A stretch of DNA of 64,000 nucleotides from Pohlia nutans (lineage: Eukaryota > Streptophyta > Bryopsida > Bryales > Mniaceae), in NCBI GenBank assembly GCA_022496805.1, contig CM040094.1, positions 7,959,501 to 8,023,500 of the forward strand, written 5' to 3'. Made by a program: the position numbers and the translations under genes. The notes under the pieces were generated by a model that worked only from the letters and a program-made list of their open reading frames with translations, had not been told where the DNA came from and did no database searches. Below, one piece after another: positions 46,964 through 64,000 of the stretch. Each line of letters opens with the position of its first letter. Within the stretch, counting starts at the first letter, position 1.

Positions 46964-47424
46964 GAGCATCTCCACCCTGCCGCGTTAAAGGGACTCAACA
47001 AGACCTGTAACGCGGGCTTGGAGAAAAAAAACATGCCCCACCCCTCTCCATTGATGCGGCCTTGATTGCCAGGGCTCTTGAAATTTTCCTTTGCCCTCAC
47101 TATCCACGCGAGCGAGCATTGCTCTTAATGCGCTCATACTCCGGGCTTTTTTTGGCCTCATCCACTTGAGATTTCGTGAATCGAGGCGCTTTTGGGAACT
47201 AGGAGCCAAGAACAAGAATAGTGATCAATCACGAATTGATGGAAAGCCCTAGATTCATGGATTTGCCACGTCAACTGTCCTTGAATTTATCAACTTGGAA
47301 TATGGAAGGCCAAGAAGCAAACAAGGCTGGGGGACTGCCGCATTAAATTTTTTTCAATGTATATTTGGAGCCCGTGAAAGCCCTTTCCCAGAGCCTTGGT
47401 TTATGCGCAAGGGTGGAGATGCTC
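46964..47424 (+). mobile_element. PIF/Harbinger-like MITE, GAGCATCTCCACCCT ends
   Basis: The left end GAGCATCTCCACCCT is inverted at the right (AGGGTGGAGATGCTC), with TCA on both sides (46961-46963, 47425-47427). Related to 24519-25569, but without the TTAA/CCC insertion. Confidence 0.75.
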
Positions 47425-47649
47425 TCATAGCATGTTTCCATTTGCAGTCTGTCCAAGCCAAAGCAGGTGTACTCGTTTCAGCGTTTTGGCTTGCGACAAT
47501 GGTTTGTATTGAGAATGTGGGGAGCTTCAGTTCAAATCGACCGGGAAAATCCCTCACTAACGAGTAGACGCTAGGGCACACGAATTTAGCTACTGAGGAG
47601 GTTTGTATAATTTGTGTTTCTCAAATTCCTATGCCGTATTCAAATTTCA

Positions 47650-49165
47650 AATTCCTGTTTTGTAGGAGCAATGGCCACGTTGCACGCACTCAAAGAGCAG
47701 AAGAGCATCAACAAAACTACAGCAACTCTTATTGGATGTTGTTGGGCCCTCTATGCTACTCTTGTCTTGATTTTCAGTTTAGTCTTAGACAGCTAACATT
47801 TTCCTAGGAAGGTACTTTTCAGAATTCATGCATATTCCAAATGTTTCCATTCGTAACAGTTTTGACAAATCTTCGATCCATCGGGGGCTTACAGGAGAGA
47901 TTGACGTTTTGAATCAATACGAGTGGTTCGGATTGAGGTGGAGATGGAGTAAAAGAGAGAGATACAGAGATTGTCGTTTAGGGTTTGATTTGAAGCTATG
48001 GCGTCTGGATTGGCGAAGTGGGCTGGCGAGCTTACGAAAGGCCTGCACTCCTGCTGGGCAAACAGGCAAACACGGCTACTTTCATATAGCAAGCTGGCGA
48101 TATACAGCCACAAAAAAAAAATTGCTGCGGCAAGAAGGAATGATGTGTATATGTGATTCTCAAGAGATTTGACTTGCCGCGTTTTCTTTTTTTGGTTCAG
48201 AGAGTGGCCGTATGATGCTCCACAAAGGCCTGAGACAACAAAGATGGAAGACCACAAAGTTGATCGTGAAGCTGTGATCAAGTAATTTTTTTAACTCAAA
48301 GGGCTCCGACTTTGTTTTATTTCAACTTTCTGGTGATTGCAGAATTCCAATCATGGGAGTTCTTGGCAAACAAGAAGTTTACGCTGTAAGATATCTTACT
48401 TTTTTTTTTGGCAGAGACTAAGTGAAATTATTATTGTTTCAGGCAAAGCTCGCACAGTGGAACTTATGGCAAAAATGCCATAGATGTTGGCTGATATGAA
48501 GGTAAGACGTCAACCCTGTTTGAGCATGTTTTGGTTTCCAATGGCCTGTTTTGATTTTTGGGCTAATTTGTACTGTAGGAGGAAACCTAGCGTACTTTTG
48601 GATCCAATGCTTTTGAAGACCTCCAATCCTAGTTTTAGGGTGCTCCTGAAGACCCTAGTAAATCACAAACCTCATGATGGAGTGAAGCAATTAGTGTTTG
48701 TGATAAGTTTGACATGGTTGTCCTGCCTAGGTTCTAATAATTTCTTTACAAAAAGAGTGTACCCCTAGGGATTGATCTCATTGACTTTTGGTTTTCATAA
48801 ATAAGCTAAGGTTGTCTATAGGACTTCATTAACATATTACAGGATGTTGTTGGCCTCCATGCTACTCCTGTCTTGATTATCAATTTAGTCTTAGACAACT
48901 AACATTTTCGTTGGAAGGTACTTGTCAGAATTCATGCATATTCTAAATGTTTCCTTTTGTAACACTTGTCACTTTGCAGAAGAGGTGGGAAAGGAAATAA
49001 AAATAATGTAAAAAGTGATGACATTAAGAATCTCACCAAGCAAGAATTTTGGCGCACTGTCAAGGGAATATCAGATGATGAGTATGATTTATGCTTTCTA
49101 CAGGCTTTGATTACTTGTGAGATAACACTTAAGTTTGGTTTACATCCTAGCTGTAGTTGAGCTCC
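47650..49165 (+). CDS. Putative multi-exon gene of unknown function
   Basis: Coding-like blocks between splice-like signals: about 47667-47796 (MATLHALKEQKSINKTTATL, then a hydrophobic CCWALYATLVLIFSLVL); 48203-48290 (EWPYDAPQRPETTK); 48342-48389 (IPIMGVLGKQEVYA, then GTAAGA); 48443-48500 (RTVELMAKMP followed by TAG); and 48980-49160 (NNVKSDDIKNLTKQEFWRTV, DDEYDLCFLQALITCEITLK). A piece with GATGTTGTTGG and TTAGTCTTAGACA occurs twice (47729-47810 and 48842-48900), so there is internal duplication. Its right part is duplicated in reverse at 290-1974. I cannot name it. The stop after RTVELMAKMP, shared by both copies, and poor donors argue it may be a pseudogene. Confidence 0.3.
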
Positions 49166-49880
49166 ATCAAAATCCATTATATGCTAACTCTACATTGGGG
49201 TTTAGAGCTGATATACAAGAATTTCTAGTTTCTCGCAAAACTTTGATTGTTTGATGGTTTTTTTGAGGCCATTCTCTTGTTTCTATCTGCAAACCAATGT
49301 TGTGCTTTTGTGCTAGGATGAATAGTACCTTCGGATGACCATATTTTTGGTTTCAAGCACTCTTGCAGAACTTTGATGTTCATTACACACCTGAAGTTGT
49401 TTGGGTCACCCAAACAGACTCTATGTGTAGGATTGCTAGTCTAATCTCTCCAGTTTGTATGTATTCTAAACTAACCCTTGAATGGCTTGAAAGTCCTTTG
49501 CGGTCATATTGTATATTCTGTTTTTGATGGTATTTCATCAAACTAACAATGACCAAACACTTTTCAGTACAAAGTAATGATTATTAATAAAATTAATAAT
49601 CATGATAATTCTAGTAGGTTTCTTCTTCCCTAGGGTCTGTGATTTATGAGCGTCTTTGAAGAGCAGGGTATCAAGCTCATTTTGTTTATGGTCTAATGAA
49701 AAGAGCTTGATCTCATTGACCTATGGTTTTCATAAATACACCAGAGTTCTCTATACTGAGATTTCATATGCATGTAAGTTTGACCTAATTCCATTCTTGA
49801 TTGTCTAGTGATGTACTCTTCTCTCATCTCATACATATTCGATTCTTCATTTGTGAATGTTTAGGGTTTAGGGTTCATTC
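48150..49880 (+). repeat. Right arm of the 1.7-kb inverted duplication
   Basis: Reverse complement of about 290-1974 with scattered substitutions. The ORF pair beginning MGEPNNF/MGDPNNF and sharing KPKIWSSEGTIHPST lies in both arms (692-880 plus, 49225-49413 minus). Similarity stops at about 48150. Confidence 0.75.
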
Positions 49881-50187
49881 ACTGGCTAGTTTAGAGTTTG
49901 TTGATTGTTTAGGGTTTATATTTGTGATTAACAAATATTAAACTGGGTTTGTTGTTGTAGGCTTAGTACGTTTATGAATATGACATAGGTCTTCTTTTAA
50001 TATGCTTGAATGTTCCCTTATCATGCGACAACACGTTGTCAAACAGACATGCTGAGATAGAGAGCCTAATCAGACATACGGACACGTGACAACCGCGGTG
50101 TAAACCATCGTGATATTTAATTGATAATTTTAAAATTTGAATATTCCACTCTCGAAAATGTATCTCCAACTAATTATGCTAAATTGC

Positions 50188-50784
50188 TGAACTCTTAAAC
50201 GTACCAAGGTGTCCCTAGAACTGACAATTTGAGAAGAATCATCATATAGTACTATTTGGAAGAATATTTTAGAAATAACATAGAAATGAAAGTTCTAGAT
50301 TTTGAATTCTAGATTCCATCCGTACGGTTCGATTCACTAATACTATCATCAATATTTAATCATAAAATTTGAAAGTTAAAATTAAAAATTCTTTCTAAAT
50401 TTGACTACAAACAAAACTTTAATATTTTTCAAGTAAAATTTGTTGGAATGAGTTTGAAATGAGACAATCTTAAACGTGGTGATTCTTTGAAATTTTTGTG
50501 TTCTTTAATTCTCTAACCTCATTTTTGCAAGGCCACTTTTGAACTACAGTCAATGCAATTATGGCTTGGTCAACGACTTGACATACACCTACATTTGTAA
50601 TTTTAGAAAAATATGTACCCAAGTATGACTAAATTCAACCATTAGATAGAACAACAACTTCAGTCGGCGAATTATATGACTTTCATCCAAACATTGATGA
50701 GAACACAAACATTGATGAGAACACAGGGTGGATTTGAATCTGTTCGTCGTCCAGAAACTGGACTCTGGGACGTTCAGGGGTTAA
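50188..50784 (-). mobile_element. TTAA/CCC element, subfamily A
   Basis: The right end GACGTTCAGGGGTTAA is preserved. The left end is decayed (TGAACTCTTAAACGTACC). Matches 5207-5785 in reverse and corresponds in position to the outer element at 58061-59932. Confidence 0.65.
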
Positions 50785-51526
50785 AGCGACAGCTTTAGGT
50801 CTTTCTACCTTAGGACTCCTGAGGTTGTGCCAGGACTTACACAAATGGTGTAAATATTTTATTGAAGAAAGCCATGTAATTATGGATGTGATCATGAAAC
50901 GCTTGTAAACCTGTGGGATGTGTGGCATGTAGGGAATATGCAGGTGCAAGACCTTCTAAACGCACATCACAACCATGTTGTTGAAGCTTTTGAGCTTGAA
51001 GCAAGGACGGAGTCGCAAATGCACGAGACGTTACCCCTTTGTGCATCCCAACTGGTGGCACAAAGTCTGCAGCGTACGCAGTCCATGGTTGCATCCAAAC
51101 AGACTCTAGAAATTTGTGACATCCAGAACTACTTGATTCCAAGGTGATATGTTTAGCACTAACCTAACTTAAGTTTGACTGACAGTGCAAAATGAACACA
51201 AATTTCACAGCCAGGTTTGATATCTAACAATGGAGGCCATGGATGCCAGCCTCAATGCCAGCATAGATGATGCCATGGATAAAGAGCGGCAACTGGTTAA
51301 AGGGGTGACGTACGCAGCGAAGGACGCACTGAAACAACAGAAGGAGCTGCGTGAGAGTGAACAGAGAGCTTTCCAAGCGTATCTCACTCTCATGGAAAAA
51401 CAAAAGAACGAACGGATGGAGGTACGTAAAACCAGTGATCATGTAGTTGCTCCTGCTTGTCCTTGCATGGATTAAAATCAATAGGGGATGGGGTTCGTAG
51501 ATTTGAAGGCACTAGGCCATGGGCAG

Positions 51527-51847
51527 TCATAACATTCAGTAGCCTTCCAAGGGGCTGCCTTTTAGTTTCATCCACCTTTATATAAGGAGCGACTAGTGCT
51601 TTGTAGTTGAATGGACTATTGAATCAAATTAAAAAATTAAAAAATAATGTTGAATTGTGATTGAGTGAGTGCTTTTGAATACTGCTCACCATGGTTGATT
51701 GCTCTTACTTAATGTCACGTACCCCCCATAGCTACTGATGTGATGTGGAATATCCCACATCATTTCATTGGAGGATGAAATGATGAGGGATACTCCACAT
51801 CATTTTGTTGGGGCAGGCAGTAGTCACAAAGGCTATTGAATGTTATG
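51527..51847. mobile_element. MITE with ATAACATTCAGTAGCC ends, with an in-window empty site
   Basis: Ends ATAACATTCAGTAGCCTT and, inverted, ATAACATTCAATAGCCTT. The paralogous copy at about 60882 reads GGCCATGGGTAGTAGCCTGA without the insert, against GGCCATGGGCAGT-insert-ATAGCCTAA here. The target duplication seems to be about 2 bp. Confidence 0.65.
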
Positions 51848-52955
51848 ATAGCCTAAGACCGTGCCCAAATCTCCCCCACCCAACAGGCTTTCCCCTGCAT
51901 AAAGCACGATTATGATAATGGTGCATTCCACTAGTGCATTCATAATGCTCTCCCTCATCAATGAGACCATTCTGCTATGGGAGGAGCATACATTTTTACA
52001 CATGAATCTTTGCGAGTGCTTTATGTATGTGGGGATGAATGTGTCCAGCTTTTCAAGACACTCCAACAAAAAAAGGAGCGCCGCTTGAATAGGTGGGCAG
52101 ATAGAAGACGTGAAGCTCAAAAAATAGTAGACAGCATCGGGAGCAACTCTGAAGTCCTGATACAACGGTTGAATGTAAGCAATTCCTCTTTCCTCATAAG
52201 CTACCAGCGTTGGAGTGCAACACGACAGTTCAGGTTGCGGAACCGTCATGGTGTGCATGTGTGCATGGTCTATGTTGTTTGGTAGATTTACAGGGACAAT
52301 TTGCACCTGTATTTGTTTCTATTTTAACCCAGAACGTGGGAGGTCCTAGCTAGAAATGAACATAAGTATAGTTGTTAAGTGGTTCATCATCGTCCCACTT
52401 GGTTCCCAAGTGTTCCCTCTACCGGGAAATAGCTGTCCTAGTTGTTGGCATTCAACTTAATATTGTTTTGCCAAAAATGTTGCCTCAAGACTTGGGAAAT
52501 GGTCTATCTTTTCCCAAGTATGTAGTTTTTGTGTCATTCTCATTGTTTGCCTTGTTTGAAATGAACAAGGCTCATGTAATTTATTGAAGTACATAACATA
52601 GTTAAGAAACTAGGGGAAAGAACAAATGCAACACACTATGACAATTATTTCCGGATAGAGGGAGTATCAAAGTTACGTTCAAGAGTTGTAATTGGAATGT
52701 ATTGTATGTGGTAGACTTTGGTGGGGACGAGTCACACCACGAAGGAGTATGTGGTAGATTTTGGTGGAGACGAGTCAGACGACGAGTCAATAGTAGACGT
52801 GCGTCAAGCATTTGGAGGACAAGCAATTGAAGAAAGGTCTAGTTCAAGCGATTTAAGTGCGTGCCAGATTTGCTTCAACGATCTAGAGGGACTCTCGTCT
52901 GCGACATCAACGTCAGCTCATGATGTGAAGCAAAGGAGTTTCATATGTATTTTGT

Positions 52956-53215
52956 GACTTGTCAAAAATTTCTATGTATTGATTTTGTGCAAACCAAGGT
53001 TACATAACTAGGCGGACATAGGGGGTTGTATGTCCTAGTGGTATAGACGGATGTGTTCAACTGTCCGACATAGCGGAAAAATTCATTGCGGATTCAATTC
53101 TAAATATGACATGGGTCTTCTTTTAATATGCTCGAATATGTCCTTGTCATATGGACAAGAGGTTGTCAAACAGACATGGTGAGATGGTGAGATAGATAAG
53201 GTAGAGGTACCTAAA
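52956..53215 (+). repeat. Duplicated intron-4 block, near identical to 57467-57725
   Basis: GTGACTTGTCAAAAA through GGTAGAGGTACCTAAAACCA is essentially the same at both places. It directly abuts the truncated exon 8 at 52941, so it marks a rearrangement joint. Confidence 0.75.
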
Positions 53216-53900
53216 ACCACATTACAAAAAGTTTCAGCCCTTCAAAGGGCTGTGAGTTTTGAACACCTCCGGTGCAAGTACAGAAAAAATATAATTTTAT
53301 TTTTTTTGGAAATGCGGTAATGACGTGACCGAATGTCGGCCAATCCCTCACGATTTGGGCAGTGTGATTCATAGGGAGAGATAAAGGCAATCCCACATGG
53401 GATTTCATATTGGAAGTGGGACAAAATTCCTCGAATTTTACCCTTTTTGAAATGATTCTAGTGTAATTTCGATATGGGAAGGTTACAAGTGTGGGAAATT
53501 TGTCTGCGTTTTCCATATGAGAATCTTGTGTTTATCTCCATGTGCAAACGGGTAAATCACGGTTGAAACACTATCCCAAACACTATCCCAATAGTGTTTG
53601 AATTGGTCTCAAGCATTTTCAAGCGCCGGTTGAAACACTATTGAGATAGTGCTTGGATAGTGTTTCAACATAATGGTTGAAACACTATCCCAACCCATGA
53701 TAGTGTTTCAACAACCTTACCCTTTGCACTAGTCACTGTTCCAGATTCTTGCGAGAGAGAAGCGACACCTTCGCTAGTAGTGCTGACTATATATTCAATA
53801 ACAGCGAGAGCCATGCACCCGGCGATCGAGCTGCCGTCCCCATGCAGGAATACTGTTAGTAACTATCCGGTGGAGGTGCTCTTAGTACCGGCTCATCAGT
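53216..53900. other. Intergenic; cluster of GTTGAAACACTAT inverted repeats at 53555-53720
   Basis: GTTGAAACACTAT occurs at least three times on the plus strand and ATAGTGTTTCAAC twice, so several hairpins can form. No gene is supported. About 53800-53885 is a reverse partial copy of the MITE at 40607-40934. Confidence 0.45.
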
Positions 53901-54173
53901 TATAGTAAAAGCGACTCGAAGATAACTTAGAATTCATTTGCCTTGCGTGGTGCCCAACCCTGCGCAGAACACTGAGTTGCTACCCTCGATCTCAGGGGAA
54001 ACTGCGTCACGTGTACGTAAGACTCAACGCGATCGATCGATCGATCGATCGACCAACCTGTCCCCCTCCCACTGTGCTCGATCAGGAATATATGCTAAGC
54101 TATGGCACTTGCATGATGATGAGTCTCTCGAGATTGATTTTGGGGGCGTCCCGCGCATGGTTCCAAGCTCGTC

Positions 54174-62434
<8,261 letters not shown>

Positions 62435-63250
62435 CTTAAGTTGGTTGTTGCCATATCGTAGATATTGTATGTGTGTGGATTTGGGTTACAAAGAATTGAA
62501 GTGGCTAGTCGCATAGTTGTTACTTTAATGTTACTTCCTCATTTGTTTTTTGGCTAGATTTAACCATCCAACCATGTAAATCCTGAAAACAAGCGTCATT
62601 TCGTGGTCTCTCCCCTTGACTGTGGAGGAGAGACATCAAACTCATTGTCGTTGCTCTTGGCATAGGAGCAACAGTTTCTGTATTATCAATATATGTATAC
62701 TGATATTAGAGAGGTAAGTTCAAGCCTAAGAAGAATACTGTAGTTTGCAATTGTAGATATGTTGAGTGGATTTCGAACTAATTTTTGCAGTGGATGGCTT
62801 AGCAGATGAATTGATTTGTGTGCAAATGATTTTGCGGTTGCTTTCATTTTGACTTAGGCTAAAAGGTCCAATTGACACATATTGTTTTGGTGACATTTAT
62901 GTCTTCCATATCTTCCATATCTTCCTTCTCACTACTAGAGAATCCAATTTTTATGTTGTTTCGGTCGCGGTGACTTGGATTACTTTTATGTTGATATGGT
63001 CGCGTTTTTGTGCAAATGAATAGATTGTTGTCCAAATCAACAAAAAAAAAAGTGAACGAGATGAACGCGACTGAAACAACAAAAAAAATTGGATTTTCTG
63101 GTAATGTATCATTAATCTTTTGGTTGCAAAACATTATTCGGAGATCCTTCATGGCTTCATCAAGTTGTTGTCCTAGCAAAAGGTCGAATTTGGTGTTACT
63201 AGAGTTACTTCTCTAATCTACGTGGATTGTGGGTGGTGTTTCTACTAGTG
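62435..63250. other. 3' flank of the C2/RING gene; no further gene
   Basis: Probably contains the 3' untranslated region. A T-rich stretch with repeated TCTTCCATA words at 62900-62925 and an 'AACAAAAAAAA' tract at 63040-63085. No coding sequence is supported. Confidence 0.35.
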
Positions 63251-63319
63251 AGATTAACCTCTAAAGAACCAAAGATTTACCAATTCAATTATCTCTATGG
63301 CGAAATTTAGGATTGAAAT

Positions 63320-63545
63320 GTGGTTGAATATTATAGCACCAAAATGAGGTTGCCGTTGGCGGTATAAAATATAGGGGCCCGGCCTGCAATATCACCGTTT
63401 TGCGCCATTTGGGTGCGGACAGTGGCCACTCGCAACCGAACAACAGCAAACTTTGGCGCAAACGATCACTACAAACTAACCTATGGTTTTTCATTTGTGA
63501 GAGTCCAAAAAGTGACAATTCGCACTCAACCCGTCTCACAGGACG
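63320..63545 (-). repeat. Dispersed repeat, inverted relative of 40935-41165
   Basis: Contains, on the minus strand, GACTCTCACAAATGAAAAAC, GTAGTGATCGTTTGCGCC, GTGGCCACTGTCCGCACCC and TTTGGTGCTATAAT, matching 40935-41165 in order. Confidence 0.55.
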
Positions 63546-63898
63546 TTCCGCCCTCACCTTTGAGAACCGGTCTGGTTTCACTCATACAGTGGCGACCAGA
63601 AGTCTTCGCACAGTGGCCCATCACTTCAACAGGTGTTGACTATAGCTTAGTAAGTGGGTTTACAGGAGATTTTTTGGGTTAGCATTAATTGATACACCAC
63701 ATGGCACCTAATTAACATTGACTCCCCAAAACTTTGCCACTTGTAGAAATTATTCATGCAAAAATCGTTAAGGGGTGTATACAACTTAATATGCACATCA
63801 GTTGTACACACCACTATCTTCTCATTAAAATTGCACTTGTGAGGCTTTTTGTTTTGGATTTTTTTTGTATGATTTGGAGAGGCCTTTGGTGATTCACT

Positions 63899-64000
63899 AT
63901 GGCTCCTAGAAGGTCTGAGAATCAACGTAGGGCAGTTCTTGAGATGTATGAGCGAGGCAACTCATATGGCCAGATTTCTGCAGTTTTGGGCATTCCTCGA
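63899..64000 (+). CDS. Start of a Tc1/mariner-like transposase (runs off the window)
   Basis: ATG at 63899 opens 34 codons to the window edge: MAPRRSENQRRAVLEMYERG followed by NSYGQISAVLGIPR. A basic start, then Val-x-x-Met-Tyr-Glu-x-Gly, then Gln-Ile-Ser...Leu-Gly-Ile-Pro-Arg is the pattern of the N-terminal helix-turn-helix that binds the terminal repeats in Tc1-type transposases. The catalytic domain is outside the window, so activity cannot be judged. Confidence 0.6.
   Translation, partial: MAPRRSENQRRAVLEMYERGNSYGQISAVLGIPR

Larger units (their letters stand above)
49970..52958 (+). pseudogene. Truncated copy (intron 4 to exon 8) of the C2/coiled-coil/RING gene
   Basis: Intron-4 sequence starts near 49970. 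Exons 5 (50944-51142), 6 (51236-51421, KERQLVKGVTYAAKDALKQQ), 7 (ending 52174, LNRWADRRREAQKIV) and 8 (from 52715) follow. Exon 8 matches the complete copy to about 52941, just after HDVKQRS, and then runs into foreign sequence and a stop. Only CQIC of the RING remains; six of the eight zinc ligands are lost. The first exons are missing too. The upstream 50188-50784 is a TTAA/CCC element and 51527-51847 is a MITE. Confidence 0.75.

Overview
This window is nuclear DNA from a green-plant (streptophyte) genome. It has U2-type GT/AG introns, a secreted plant-type pectin methylesterase, a C2/RING gene, and plant-style hAT, PIF/Harbinger and CACTA miniature elements. Many elements also carry termini that look like piggyBac (TTAA plus CCC). 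That is not usual for flowering plants and hints at a charophyte- or bryophyte-grade organism, but I cannot name the species. Intergenic DNA is AT-rich and most of the window is layered transposon debris. Coding exons stand out by higher GC.

Layout. 1-2 kb is one arm of an inverted duplication whose other arm lies at 48.15-49.9 kb. 2-19 kb is repeat DNA: tRNA-derived SINEs, TTAA/CCC elements, PIF/Harbinger-like MITEs with TTA or TCA target duplications, a long foldback with a MITE nested in its terminal repeat, and a 1.1-kb array of a 12-bp palindrome (16.2-17.35 kb). 19.54-20.35 kb holds a small two-exon gene of unknown function with one frameshift. 21-27 kb is again repeats, including a clean nested insertion and a GC-rich degenerate minisatellite downstream of a TATA-like box.

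27.6-35 kb (minus strand) is the most striking locus. Exons for coiled coils, a BEACH-type PH domain and the first part of a BEACH domain join in phase to exons from the middle of UTP14, a ribosome-biogenesis protein. The locus is broken by a MITE inserted inside a BEACH-core exon and by several one-base frame shifts, so I call it a chimeric pseudogene.

35.2-62.4 kb holds a C2/coiled-coil/RING gene (putative E3 ubiquitin ligase) and partial copies of it. These are exons 1-4 on the minus strand (37.3-40.3 kb), an exon-4 fragment (42.0-42.3 kb), exons 5-8 with the RING cut off (50.9-52.96 kb), and a nearly complete gene (54.2-62.4 kb) whose intron 4 carries a nest of four element types. Between the inverted copies lies the pectin methylesterase (44.24-46.01 kb, minus strand, three exons, apparently intact). 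The last 100 bases start a Tc1/mariner-like transposase.

Only two genes look functional: the pectin methylesterase (cell-wall pectin de-esterification) and, less surely, the 54-62 kb C2/RING gene. They have no evident pathway link. The window is best read as a record of duplication, inversion and nested transposition.
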